Positions 18,248-26,282 of a stretch of DNA of 64,000 bases are shown here, one piece after another (within the stretch, counting starts at the first letter, position 1; every line of letters starts with the position of its first letter). A model generated the notes under the pieces. That model saw only the letters and a list, made by a program, of their open reading frames with translations. It was not told the origin of the DNA and searched no databases. The translations under genes were made by a program, and so were the position numbers. The DNA is from Anaerococcus vaginalis. Lineage in GTDB: Bacteria > Bacillota > Clostridia > Tissierellales > Peptoniphilaceae. The stretch covers positions 272,647-336,646 of the forward strand of contig NZ_HE978616.1 in assembly GCF_000307225.1 (NCBI RefSeq), in the 5' to 3' direction.

Positions 18248-18589
18248 ATGAAAATTTTTATCGAATGGATTATTAATGTAATAAGCCTTTATATAATTGA
18301 TATTTTATTTACAGGTATCTCTTTTACTGAAACTAAATCTCTTTTAATTACTGCATTATTGTTGGTTTTTGTAAATGCAATTATAAAACCTATTTTAAAA
18401 TTATTATCATTTCCACTAACTATTTTGACTTTAGGTTTATTTTCTTTTGTAGTTAATGCTTTAGTCTTGAAAATTGCTTTTGACCTATCAAGCGGTGCAA
18501 TTTTAGATTCATTTTCTACTGCGATTTTTGCATCTATTATCCTTGCAATAATAAATCCTACTATAGGTAAATTTTTTGATAAAAAATAA
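18248..18589 (+). CDS. phage holin family / YvlD-like membrane protein
   Basis: A 113-residue protein with four hydrophobic segments, matching the PF04020 'phage holin 4' family. These are chromosomal membrane proteins of unknown role, named only by similarity to holins. The conserved core is VNAIIKPILKLLSFPLTILTLGLFSFVVNALVL. The ATG at 18248 follows AAAAGGAGGTTAAAA. There are no other phage genes nearby, so it should not be read as a prophage remnant. In Bacillus, YvlD is linked to envelope stress. Confidence 0.85.
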   Translation: MKIFIEWIINVISLYIIDILFTGISFTETKSLLITALLLVFVNAIIKPILKLLSFPLTILTLGLFSFVVNALVLKIAFDLSSGAILDSFSTAIFASIILAIINPTIGKFFDKK

Positions 18590-18590
18590 T

Positions 18591-18647
18591 TGACTTTTGC
18601 AGAATTATGTATTTTATAATTTTATAATTCTGCAAAAGTCATTTTTT
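18591..18647 (+). terminator. bidirectional terminator between the membrane protein gene and acyP
   Basis: TGACTTTTGCAGAATTAT pairs perfectly with its complement (18-bp stem), followed by ATTTTTTATG. It serves two convergent genes. Confidence 0.88.
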
Positions 18648-18912
18648 ATGATAAGCTAAATTTTTTTTCATTTAATTCTAAATTTTTTTCTTTTATTTTT
18701 ATATCATCAATTCTAATAAGTCTATCGTGTGCTAACTTATCCAAAAATAAATCTATTTTTCCTTGTTCTCCTTGCACATTTACTTCTACATCACCATCAT
18801 ATAAATTATAAACATCTCCAGTAAGTCCAAGCTCGTTTGCTATCATATAGGATTTATATCTAAAACCAACTCCTTGTACTCTTCCTTTAAAAATAATATT
18901 ATATCTTTTCAT
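18646..18912 (-). CDS. acyP: acylphosphatase
   Basis: Small cytosolic enzyme hydrolysing acyl phosphates such as acetyl- or carbamoyl-phosphate. The 88-residue protein has the phosphate-binding loop GRVQGVGFRYKSY (catalytic Arg in GFR) near residues 10-22. The catalytic Asn lies in GDVYNLYDGDVEV near 33-45. The ATG at 18912 is preceded by an AGGAGAAAAA stretch. Single gene between a terminator and the copper operon promoter. Confidence 0.95.
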   Translation of the reverse strand: MKRYNIIFKGRVQGVGFRYKSYMIANELGLTGDVYNLYDGDVEVNVQGEQGKIDLFLDKLAHDRLIRIDDIKIKEKNLELNEKKFSLS

Positions 18913-18959
18913 TTTTTTCTCCTTTATTATTATCTACCCATCAAAATAAAAAACATTTC

Positions 18960-18987
18960 TTTACAAAAAATTTTAAAGATATATAAT
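18960..18987 (+). promoter_or_regulatory. copper operon promoter
   Basis: TTTACA (18960-18965), a 16-bp spacer and TATAAT (18982-18987). The CsoR-like operator starts eight bases after the -10. Confidence 0.7.
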
Positions 18988-18995
18988 GTAATTAG

Positions 18996-19012
18996 ATACC
19001 CCCATAGGGTGT
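18996..19012 (+). promoter_or_regulatory. CsoR-type operator
   Basis: ATACCCCCATAGGGTGT is a G/C-tract dyad set in AT-rich DNA. It resembles known CsoR operators (TACCCC...GGGGTA type). It covers the expected transcription start, so binding would block transcription. The csoR gene ends this operon. Confidence 0.75.
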
Positions 19013-19027
19013 TAGTTAGGAGGTAAA

Positions 19028-21345
19028 ATGAAAGAACGCTTTGACATTAAAGGAATGACTTGTGCAGCTTGTCAAGCAAATATAGAAAAAGCTGTAAAAA
19101 AACTTGGTGTTGATGATGTAAGTGTAAATCTGGTTTCAGAAACTATGAATGTTTCTTATAATAAGGAAAAAATTTCTGAAAATGATATTATAGAAGCTAT
19201 TGAAAAAATTGGATATGGAGCTAGTCCAAAAGATAAAAAAATAAAGCAAAAAATATTGGAAAAATAATCATTTTGATGATGAAAAAGAAGTTAAAAATAG
19301 ATTAATCATTTCTTTTTATTTATGATTCCATTAATGTATGTTTCTATGGGACATATGATTTCTCTTCCTCTTCCAAAATTTTTAATGGGAATTGAGGGCA
19401 GTGTAAATTTTGCTTTTGTTCAATTTTTATTGGCTCTTCCAATTATTTTTGTAAATAGGATTTTTTATATTTCAGGTTTCAAAGGACTAATTAACAAGGC
19501 CCCAAATATGGATACTTTGGTTGGACTTGGTTCTTTTGCAGGACTTGTTTATGGAATTTTTGCCATAATGAGAATGTCTTATGGTCTTGGATTTAATAAA
19601 TTTGAAATAGTTGAAAATTATAGGCATAATTTATATTTTGAATCTGCTGCTATGATTTTAACTTTGATTACTCTTGGAAAATATTTTGAAAAAAGATCCA
19701 AGGGGCAAACAAAAAAATCCTTGGAATCTTTGATGGATCTTGCTCCGAAAAAAGCAAGAATTTTAAAAAATAATCAAGAAATTGATGTTTTAGTAGAAGA
19801 TTTAAAAAAAGGAGATTTGATTTTAGTTCGTCCAGGAGAAGCAATCCCAGTTGATGGAATTATAAAAGAAGGCTCTTCCCTTGTTGATGAATCTGCAATA
19901 ACAGGAGAATCAATGCCAATAAATAAAAATGTTGGTGATGAAGTTATTTCTGCAACTATAAATAAAAATGGCTCTTTTATTTTTGAAGCTACAAAGGTTG
20001 GAGAAGATACAACCCTTGCCCAAATAATTGAACTAGTTAATGATGCAAATGAAACAAAAGCTCCAATTGCAAAACTTGCTGATAAAATTTCTGCAATTTT
20101 TGTTCCTGCCGTAATAATTATTTCAATTATTACTTTTATAATTTGGATGATTTTAGGTAAAGGATTTGAATTTTCTTTAAATCTTGCAATTTCTGTTTTG
20201 GTTATTTCTTGTCCTTGTGCTTTGGGTCTTGCAACACCTATGGCAATTATGGTTGCAACCGGAAAAAGTGCTCAATTCGGACTCTTATTTAAAAATGCTG
20301 AAAGTTTAGAAAATCTTCATAAGGTTGATACAATTTTACTTGATAAAACTGGAACAATTACAGAAGGCAAACCAAAAGTTACAGATATAAAAACAGATAT
20401 AGATGAAAATGAATTTATAAAAATAATTAGCTCAATTGAAAATAAAAGTGAACATCCCCTTTCAAATGCCATAAATGAATATGCCGATGAAAAAAATATC
20501 ATTACAGAAAATATTGAAGATTTTGAGTCTATTTCTGGAAAAGGAATAAAGGCAAAATATAAAAATAAGATTTATTATGGCGGAAACATTTCTTTAATGA
20601 AAGAAAAAAATATAAATTTAAAATCTTATGAAAAAACTGCTGATAAATTTTCAAATGAGGGAAAAACTTCCATGTATTTTTCCGATGAAAAAAATGTAAT
20701 TGGAATTGTGGCTGTCCAAGATAGACCGAAAATTTTATCAAAAATTGCCATTGATGAAATGAAAAAAATGGGCTATAAAGTTATTATGATTACTGGAGAT
20801 AATGAAAAAACTGCTGAAGCTATTAAAAAACTTTAAATATTGATGAAAAATATGCAGAAGTTTTGCCTCAAGATAAAGAAAAAGAAGTTAAAAAACTTCA
20901 AGATAAGGGTAAAAAAGTACTGATGGTTGGAGATGGAATTAACGATGCACCAGCCCTTGCTAGAAGTGATGTTTCTATGGCAATCGGAAATGGAACTGAT
21001 GTTGCAATAGAATCTGCCGATGTAATATTAATTAAAAATAATATTTTAGATATTGTTTCAGCCATAAAACTTTCAAAAGCTACTATAAAAACTATAAAAG
21101 AAAATTTATTTTGGGCGTTTTTCTATAATGTTATAGGAATTCCTCTTGCTGCAGGTTTATTGTATCCAGCATTTGGCTTGAAACTTTCACCAATGTTTGG
21201 CGCCTTTGCCATGAGTTTTTCATCAGTTTTTGTATGCCTAAACTCTCTAAGGCTTAGAAATTTTAAAGCAGATTTTGAAAATGAAAAAGAAATAAAAGAA
21301 ATAAAAGAAATAATCGAAAAAAATAAAAATAAAAAGGAGATAAAA
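19028..21345 (+). pseudogene. copA: copper-exporting P1B-type ATPase CopA, frameshifted as assembled
   Basis: Copper(I) efflux pump of the cell membrane. Pieces in order: an N-terminal HMA domain with GMTCAACQA (19028-19267); membrane helices, the phosphatase region (ITGESMPI), CPCALGLATP ion motif and phosphorylation site DKTGTITEG (19322-20836); then [15 protein letters not shown] and the last helices (from 20863). Breaks: a shift near the A5 run at 19260-19264, one T missing at 19313-19317 (restores RLIISFLFMIPLMYV) and one T missing at 20832-20834 (restores [18 protein letters not shown]). All catalytic motifs survive. Downstream it reads in frame into the CopZ-like domain. Probably a functional gene with sequence errors. 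Confidence 0.88.
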
Positions 21346-21573
21346 ATGACAAATTTGAAGAAAATGATAGTTAAAGTTAATGATATGAGTTGTAATCATT
21401 GCAAAAATCGTGTAGAAGAAATTTTAAAAAATATTTCTGGAATTGAAAATGCTGAGGTTGATTTGGATAAAAAATATGCAGAAGTTGATTTTTCCGGATC
21501 AATTGATGAAGAAGAAATAAAAGAAAAAATCAATGAAGCAGGATATGAATTTGTTGGTATAGAGTACAAATAA
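21346..21573 (+). CDS. copZ: CopZ-like copper chaperone / C-terminal HMA domain
   Basis: A 75-residue HMA domain. The copper-binding motif MSCNHC is near residue 13 and is followed by the fold landmarks [17 protein letters not shown] and INEAGYEF. CopZ ferries Cu(I) to CopA and CsoR. The ATG at 21346 has its own AAGGAGATAAAA ribosome site. As assembled it is also in frame with the end of copA, so it could be a separate chaperone, a C-terminal domain of CopA, or both. Its stop overlaps the csoR start as TAATG. A separate chaperone is favoured because of the ribosome site. Confidence 0.75.
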   Translation: MTNLKKMIVKVNDMSCNHCKNRVEEILKNISGIENAEVDLDKKYAEVDFSGSIDEEEIKEKINEAGYEFVGIEYK

Positions 21574-21842
21574 TGCAGGCTGATAAGAAAAAAACTCTAA
21601 GGAAATTAAAAACTGTAAGAGGTCAAATTGATGGACTAATTAAAATGGTAGAAGATGATAGATATTGTATAGATATTTCTACCCAACTAATGGCATCAAT
21701 TTCTATCTTAAAAAATATAAATTCAGACGTCCTCTCTTCCCACCTTGAGCATTGTGTATATAAGGCTATTGAAGAAAAAAGTGAAGATGGGATAGAAAAA
21801 ATTGAAGAAATAGAAAAAATCATAAAAAAATTATCAAAATAA
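21573..21842 (+). CDS. csoR: CsoR family copper-sensing repressor
   Basis: An 89-residue all-helical DUF156 protein that leaves its operator when Cu(I) binds. The Cys-His-Cys copper triad is present: Cys in DRYCIDIS (about residue 32), then His and Cys in SSHLEHCVYKA (about 57-61). The start RKLKTVRGQIDGLIKMVEDD is typical. It is translationally coupled to copZ (TAATG). It closes the copA-copZ-csoR operon and probably acts on the operator at 18996-19012. The intact triad favours copper over formaldehyde or sulfide sensing. Confidence 0.92.
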   Translation: MQADKKKTLRKLKTVRGQIDGLIKMVEDDRYCIDISTQLMASISILKNINSDVLSSHLEHCVYKAIEEKSEDGIEKIEEIEKIIKKLSK

Positions 21843-21938
21843 TTTCAAGATATTTTCTAAATCTATTTTATACTAGCCTATAAAATTTATATTTTTTGGA
21901 AAATTTTGAGATTAAAATAAAAAAATCAATTTAAAAAG

Positions 21939-21987
21939 CTGTTACAAAACTATGAAAATCATAATTTTGCAACAGCATTTTTTTTAG
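21939..21987 (+). terminator. bidirectional terminator between csoR and queT
   Basis: GCTGTTACAAAA pairs with TTTTGCAACAGC with one mismatch, followed by ATTTTTTTT. The two genes converge here. Confidence 0.82.
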
Positions 21988-21997
21988 AAATTTTTTA

Positions 21998-22483
21998 TCA
22001 TATCCATAAATCCAGTATTTTTTCTAAAATTTTAAAAATAATAATACCAATGATAGATACAACAATAAATTCACTTATCATAAATTGCCCTAGCATAATT
22101 ATAAAAGCAGTAGATGAATCTAATAAAATATAGGTTCCTATAGCTGGTATAAACATAAATAAAACTGGGAATAATGATGCTATAAATAAATTTTTTTGCT
22201 TAATCATTAATGAAAATGCCAAAAATGATGCAAAAGTTCCAAAAATCACATCAAAAACTGCAATATCTGATGCAAAATTAGCCAAAAAACATCCCAACAA
22301 AAGCCCTGGTATAAATCTTCTGTTGTAAAATACCAATAAAACTAATATTTCACTAAACCTCAATTGGATTGGACCGTATGCAAGTGATGGGAACATTAAA
22401 GTGATTATAGCATACAAGGCTGCGATCACAGCAGATTTAACTAAAAAATTCGTATCCTTAAAATTATATCTTTGATTAGACAT
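21998..22483 (-). CDS. queT: QueT-type queuosine precursor ECF transporter S component
   Basis: Substrate-binding membrane component that works with a shared ECF energy module (not in this window) to import a queuosine precursor. The 161-residue protein has five or six hydrophobic helices. It begins with a short polar leader (MSNQRYNFKDTNFLVKSAVI), followed by QLRFSEILVLLVFY and GCFLANFAS, typical of QueT. The ATG at 22483 follows AAGGAGGTATAT. A preQ1-I riboswitch overlaps that ribosome site, which strongly supports the substrate. No queuosine synthesis genes are near, consistent with salvage. Confidence 0.93.
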   Translation of the reverse strand: MSNQRYNFKDTNFLVKSAVIAALYAIITLMFPSLAYGPIQLRFSEILVLLVFYNRRFIPGLLLGCFLANFASDIAVFDVIFGTFASFLAFSLMIKQKNLFIASLFPVLFMFIPAIGTYILLDSSTAFIIMLGQFMISEFIVVSIIGIIIFKILEKILDLWI

Positions 22484-22492
22484 ATATACCTC

Positions 22493-22528
22493 CTTGATTT
22501 TTTTTGGATGGGTCCCAAGTAAACATCC
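22493..22528 (-). promoter_or_regulatory. preQ1-I riboswitch controlling queT
   Basis: On the minus strand P1 is GGATG (22528-22524) with CATCC (22510-22506). The loop TTTACTTGGGACC carries CTTG, which can pair with CAAG (22496-22493) in the A-rich tail to form the H-type pseudoknot of class preQ1-I. The CAAG overlaps the AAGGAGG ribosome site (22489-22495), so ligand binding would hide it and lower translation. Architecture and gene context agree; it was read by eye, not by covariance model. Confidence 0.85.
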
Positions 22529-22535
22529 TTCACAC

Positions 22536-22563
22536 ATTATAACACAGATTAGTAAGCTAACAA
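22536..22563 (-). promoter_or_regulatory. queT promoter
   Basis: TTGTTA (22558-22563), a 16-bp spacer and TATAAT (22536-22541) on the minus strand. Transcription would start almost at the first base of the riboswitch. Confidence 0.7.
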
Positions 22564-22683
22564 AAATAATATAAGTAAAATGAAAAGGAAAAGGAAAAGA
22601 TAAGAAACATATAAAATTTGACGGATTTTTTCAAAAAATTAAATTTTATAATACTTAAATCCTTATAATTTTTTTGAAATATC

Positions 22684-22692
22684 TGTTATAAT
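22684..22692 (+). promoter_or_regulatory. extended -10 of the C39-like lipoprotein gene
   Basis: TGTTATAAT is an extended -10 element about 25 bases before the ATG at 22717. No good -35 was seen. Confidence 0.5.
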
Positions 22693-22716
22693 TATCCTAA
22701 GGAAAAAAGGATATTT

Positions 22717-23613
22717 ATGAAAAAAATTGTAGTAACTGTATTATTAATTTTTTCACTTACATCTTGTACTAAAAAAGAAAATAGTTCTATAAAAAGTGAA
22801 AATTTTTCTAATACATTAAGAGATATAGAAAATATAACAAAAAAACATATTAATTATGATAAAAATGCCAAGGCTGATATGCTTGAAATCATTGATAAAG
22901 ATAAATATTATAAAGCAAAAATCAAAACTGATAAAGAAAAAGAATTAAAATCTTATATCCATAATAATATAAAGGGAAATAAAAAATTAAAATGGATTTA
23001 CGAAAATTTTGATAAATTAGAAATTATGGAAAAAATTTTGATTGGAAATGATGTTGATACTTGTGATTTTATTTATAATTTGCATAATGGTAAAAAAGAT
23101 TTTGAATTTTTTGATGGTGAAAGTCTTAATTTGCACAGAAAAACCCCATACTATCTTCAATGGGATAATAGATGGGCTTATGATAAATTATTTGAAGATG
23201 AAAATATTGGTTTAGCTGGTTGTGGACCAACTTCTATGTCTATGGTTTTATCAAGACTTCTTGAAGATGAAAAAATAAATCCAAGATTAATTGCAGAAGA
23301 TGCTAAAAGATTTATGTCATCTCAAGGAATTGCATGGGATTTTTTCAAACTTGAAAGTGAAAAATATAAGCTTAATATTAAAGATGTAGCAAATGATGAA
23401 AATGAAATAAAAAATGCTTTAGAAAAAGGCCCAATTATAGCCTCTGTAAATCATGGATATTTTACAAATGGTGGTCATATACTGGTTATAGATTCCATAA
23501 AAAACGATAAATTATTAATAAACGATCCAAATTCTATAAAAAATTCAAAAATAGAATGGCCTTATCAAGATATAAAAGATCAAATTGTCAAACTTTGGTT
23601 AATATATAAATAA
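22717..23613 (+). CDS. lipoprotein with C39-like papain-fold peptidase domain
   Basis: A 298-residue surface protein. The lipobox LTSC (residues 14-17) ends a type II signal peptide, so Cys17 would be lipidated. A polar, Lys-rich N-terminal half is followed by a Peptidase_C39_2 domain (about 145-295). It has the opening YYLQWDNRW, the nucleophile in GLAGCGPTSMS, the His in NGGHILVIDS and the Asp/Asn in LINDPNS. Function is probably peptide cleavage outside the cell. There is no bacteriocin ABC transporter nearby, so a bacteriocin-leader role is unlikely. Single gene before tRNA-Lys. Confidence 0.85.
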   Translation: MKKIVVTVLLIFSLTSCTKKENSSIKSENFSNTLRDIENITKKHINYDKNAKADMLEIIDKDKYYKAKIKTDKEKELKSYIHNNIKGNKKLKWIYENFDKLEIMEKILIGNDVDTCDFIYNLHNGKKDFEFFDGESLNLHRKTPYYLQWDNRWAYDKLFEDENIGLAGCGPTSMSMVLSRLLEDEKINPRLIAEDAKRFMSSQGIAWDFFKLESEKYKLNIKDVANDENEIKNALEKGPIIASVNHGYFTNGGHILVIDSIKNDKLLINDPNSIKNSKIEWPYQDIKDQIVKLWLIYK

Positions 23614-23633
23614 ATTTTTTAAATTTTCATTTG

Positions 23634-23662
23634 TTGACAAAATAATTTTAAAATGGTATTAT
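23634..23662 (+). promoter_or_regulatory. tRNA-Lys promoter
   Basis: TTGACA (23634-23639), a 17-bp spacer and TATTAT (23657-23662), 18 bases before the mature tRNA. Confidence 0.75.
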
Positions 23663-23680
23663 TATTTAGTCAGCAAGTTA

Positions 23681-23756
23681 GTGCCATTAGCTCAGTTGGT
23701 AGAGCACCTGACTCTTAATCAGGGTGTCCAGGGTTCGAATCCCTGATGGCGCACCA
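23681..23756 (+). tRNA. tRNA-Lys (anticodon CTT)
   Basis: A 76-nt cloverleaf. The acceptor GTGCCAT/ATGGCGC has one T-G pair, followed by ACCA, with CCA encoded. The anticodon stem CCTGA/TCAGG holds loop CTCTTAA, so the anticodon is CTT, reading AAG. The T-arm is CAGGG-TTCGAAT-CCCTG. In an AT-rich genome AAG is the minor Lys codon; the TTT isoacceptor must lie elsewhere. Confidence 0.97.
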
Positions 23757-23762
23757 ATTTTA

Positions 23763-23812
23763 AATCTGTTGTAGGATAAATTTTATTTATGCTACGGCAG
23801 ATTTTTTTTACA
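23763..23812 (+). terminator. intrinsic terminator after tRNA-Lys
   Basis: ATCTGTTGTAG pairs with CTACGGCAGAT (11 bp with two G-T pairs), followed by TTTTTTT. Confidence 0.85.
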
Positions 23813-23901
23813 AATTTTTATTTTTTTAATATTCTTATTTTTTATAAAATTTGTAATCTTTTAAAAATTTTCATTCAATCGTAAATTTTTTGGTTAAATT
23901 T

Positions 23902-23930
23902 TAGACATTTTATTTTTTTTACTATATAAT
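23902..23930 (+). promoter_or_regulatory. promoter of the PanT-like gene
   Basis: TAGACA (23902-23907), a 17-bp spacer and TATAAT (23925-23930). Confidence 0.65.
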
Positions 23931-23947
23931 ATCCTTATAAAAAATGA

Positions 23948-23968
23948 ACGACATCCGAAAGGAGTTGT
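23948..23968 (+). promoter_or_regulatory. leader hairpin before the PanT-like gene
   Basis: ACGAC-A-TCC-GAAA-GGA-GTTGT folds into an 8-bp stem with one bulged A and a GNRA tetraloop. It lies in the roughly 45-nt leader just before the AGGAGG site (23972-23977). It matches no riboswitch class I know. A stabilising or protein-binding element is possible. Confidence 0.4.
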
Positions 23969-23981
23969 ATCAGGAGGTAAT

Positions 23982-24719
23982 ATGAATAATAAAGAAAAAA
24001 CACGTAAAATGGTTACTGTTGCAATGCTAGGTGCAATCACTATAGTTTTAGGATTGACTCCAATGGGATATATCCCTCTCGGTCTAATAAATATTACAAC
24101 CATGCACATTCCAGTGATCGTAGCAGGAATTTTAGAAGGTCCAATAGTTGGAGCTCTTGTAGGATTTATTTTTGGCCTATCTTCAATAGCAAATGCTATT
24201 CTCAGACCAATCCCTATTTCATTTGTATTTTATAATCCAATTGTTTCAGTTTTGCCAAGAGTTTTAATAGGAATTTTTGCAGGGCTTACTTTTATGGGTT
24301 TAAAAGATAAAAATAATGATAAAATTAGAAAACTTTCTTTAATTTTATGGACAATTTTGACAGGATTTTTAATTTATCTTGTATTTTATAATCTAACAAA
24401 TCAAGCAAAAATATATCAAATTATAATTTCAATTATTATAACGATTATCGCAGCTTACATGCTATTTCTCACCTACAAAAATAAAAATTCAAACCTTTCG
24501 GTTGCTATTGCATCTTTTGTGGGAACTATGACCAATACACTTTTTGTAATGGGCTTTATTTATTTATTTTATGCAGAAAAATATGTAAAAGCCTTGGGAA
24601 TTTCCGTTAGTGCTGCAAGAAGTACGATTTTTGGAGCAATTATTACAAATGGACTTCCAGAAGCTATTATGTCTATAGTTTTAGTTTCTGCAATCGTAAA
24701 AGCCGTAAAAAGAAAATAA
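23982..24719 (+). CDS. ECF transporter S component, PanT-like (pantothenate)
   Basis: Membrane substrate-binding subunit of an energy-coupling-factor vitamin importer. The 245-residue protein has about six helices. The N-terminal core GLTPMGYIPLGLINITTMHI then PVIVAGILEGPIVGALVGF is the family landmark of PF07155/PF12822 S components, and the closest remembered type is PanT. A Lys/Asn-rich cytoplasmic loop sits near residues 110-120. The ATG at 23982 follows AGGAGGTAAT. Pantothenate is inferred; another vitamin cannot be excluded. The shared EcfAA'T module is not in the window. Confidence 0.82.
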   Translation: MNNKEKTRKMVTVAMLGAITIVLGLTPMGYIPLGLINITTMHIPVIVAGILEGPIVGALVGFIFGLSSIANAILRPIPISFVFYNPIVSVLPRVLIGIFAGLTFMGLKDKNNDKIRKLSLILWTILTGFLIYLVFYNLTNQAKIYQIIISIIITIIAAYMLFLTYKNKNSNLSVAIASFVGTMTNTLFVMGFIYLFYAEKYVKALGISVSAARSTIFGAIITNGLPEAIMSIVLVSAIVKAVKRK

Positions 24720-24740
24720 AAAATCCCATAGATTTTAATC

Positions 24741-24775
24741 TCCCCTCCTTACTAAAAATAAGGAGGGGTTTTTTC
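24741..24775 (+). terminator. intrinsic terminator after the PanT-like gene
   Basis: CCCCTCCTTA and TAAGGAGGGG form a 10-bp GC-rich stem followed by TTTTTT. Confidence 0.92.
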
Positions 24776-24798
24776 TAAGAGATTTAAAATTTAATTAT

Positions 24799-25104
24799 TT
24801 AATTATTTTTTATTATATCTGTTGCAAGCTCCAACATATCAACTGCCAAATAATAATTATCGCCCAATAAATCATATACTAAGTCCTCGGAAAAAATTCC
24901 TTGACTTATTTGGGGATCAATTTTCCCTTCGTTTGATTCATCCAAATCCCTCATATATTCTTCCGAAGAATAATAAGCTGATAATTTTCTATAATCTTTT
25001 TGACTTTCCTTAAATTTTTCAAGAGCCTTCCTAAAATCTTTTACTGCTTTAGAATTTTTATTTAAAATTTCTTCCATTTCTTTGATTTTTTTTATATCTG
25101 CCAT
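24799..25104 (-). CDS. DUF4298 domain protein
   Basis: A 101-residue, highly charged, mostly helical cytosolic protein of unknown function. It begins MADIKKIKEMEEILNKNSKA and contains YRKLSAYYSSEEYMRDLDES and EDLVYDLLGDNYYLAVDMLE, both conserved in the DUF4298 family of Firmicutes. No signal peptide or membrane segment. Its ribosome site is a weak AAGGACGT. It stands alone between the panT-like gene and ldh; no function is proposed. Confidence 0.82.
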   Translation of the reverse strand: MADIKKIKEMEEILNKNSKAVKDFRKALEKFKESQKDYRKLSAYYSSEEYMRDLDESNEGKIDPQISQGIFSEDLVYDLLGDNYYLAVDMLELATDIIKNN

Positions 25105-25194
25105 TTTTTACGTCCTTTATAATATTTTTTTACTTAAAATAATTACCCATTTTAAAAAATTTTAAATTATTTTTCAAAAAATTCCACAAATGAT

Positions 25195-25236
25195 AAGTAC
25201 CCTCCTTACCAGTTTTTCCAGTAAAGAGGGTACTTA
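25195..25236 (-). terminator. stem-loop downstream of ldh
   Basis: AAGTACCCTC and GAGGGTACTT form a 10-bp stem with an additional inner TTAC/GTAA pairing. It lacks a long T run, so it may act as a 3'-end stabiliser or weak terminator. Confidence 0.55.
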
Positions 25237-25254
25237 CAAAAATTATAGAATTTT

Positions 25255-26193
25255 TTATATATTTGACTTACTAATTATTTCTTTTAAAATACTTGCGCTT
25301 TCTTTCATTCTTTCATCTTCAGTATCTGTTAATGGAACTTCTAAAACCCATTTTACTCCATCTTTTCCAATTACTGATGGTACTCCAATATAAATATTAT
25401 CCAAACCATATTCTCCATCAAGGTATGATGATGTAGAAAAAACAGAATTTTGATCATTTATAATAGATTCAACAATTCTTGCAAGTGCCATTCCTATTCC
25501 ATAAAAAGTTGCACCTTTTTTGTCGATTATTTCATAAGCTGCATTTTTTACCTTTTCAAAAGTATCCAAAAGTTCTTTTTCGTCGGTTTCGCTATGACTT
25601 TTTACCCACTCATATAATGGCATTCCACCGACATTTGTATGCGACCAAACTGCAAATTCGCTATCTCCATGCTCTCCCATTATAAAAGCTTCTACACTTC
25701 TTGGGTCAATTCCTATTAAATTTGCAATTTCTTTTTTAAATCTTGATGAGTCAAGAGTTGTTCCTGTACCAATTACTTTGTTTGCTGGAAATTTTGAATA
25801 TTTCCAAGTAGCATAAGTTAAAATATCTACTGGATTTGATGCTACTAAAAAAATTCCATCAAAACCACTTTCAACAATTTTTTCGACCATTTCCTTGAAA
25901 ATTTTCAAATTTTTTCCTATTAAATCAAGCCTTGATTCGCCAGATTTTTGTGGAATACCAGCAGTAATTACAACAACTTCTGCATCTTTACAATCACTAT
26001 AATCTGCCTTGTAAATATGCTTTGGATTTGTAAAAGAAAGCACATCGGAAAGATCCATTGCATCTCCCTCAGCTTTTTTTTCATTTATATCAATTATTCC
26101 TAATTCTCTTCCTATACCGAGAATTGTAGAGGCATAAGCAAAAGAACTTCCCACAGCTCCATCGCCAATTAAAATTATTTTACTATCTTTCAT
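25255..26193 (-). CDS. ldh: L-lactate dehydrogenase
   Basis: Reduces pyruvate to L-lactate with NADH, regenerating NAD in fermentation. The NAD-binding start is KIILIGDGAVGSSFAYAS. Substrate motifs are NPVDILTYATWKYS and the active-site His in IMGEHGDSEFAVWSH; the loop Arg lies in KSGESRLDL. Length 312 residues is standard. The ATG at 26193 follows GAGGAGGAATA. Single gene. No obvious Rex operator was found in the upstream region. Confidence 0.95.
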   Translation of the reverse strand: MKDSKIILIGDGAVGSSFAYASTILGIGRELGIIDINEKKAEGDAMDLSDVLSFTNPKHIYKADYSDCKDAEVVVITAGIPQKSGESRLDLIGKNLKIFKEMVEKIVESGFDGIFLVASNPVDILTYATWKYSKFPANKVIGTGTTLDSSRFKKEIANLIGIDPRSVEAFIMGEHGDSEFAVWSHTNVGGMPLYEWVKSHSETDEKELLDTFEKVKNAAYEIIDKKGATFYGIGMALARIVESIINDQNSVFSTSSYLDGEYGLDNIYIGVPSVIGKDGVKWVLEVPLTDTEDERMKESASILKEIISKSNI

Positions 26194-26282
26194 TATTCCT
26201 CCTCTTAAATTTTAATTCTTATCTTTTTACTAGGAATTATATTTATATTATACACCTTTTAAGAGGGAAATGATAATAGTTC

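Noticed and set aside
18248-18589. Prophage remnant (holin) together with the GH25 lysozyme
   Set aside because: The 'holin 4' family is a chromosomal membrane family, the two genes are 39 kb apart, and no phage structural or integrase genes are present.
19028-19267. Separate small HMA copper chaperone upstream of the ATPase
   Set aside because: It continues, through sequence shifts, into the copA membrane domain and has the position of the normal N-terminal metal-binding domain.
26194-26282. Rex operator before ldh
   Set aside because: No TTGTGA-N6-TCACAA-like dyad could be found.
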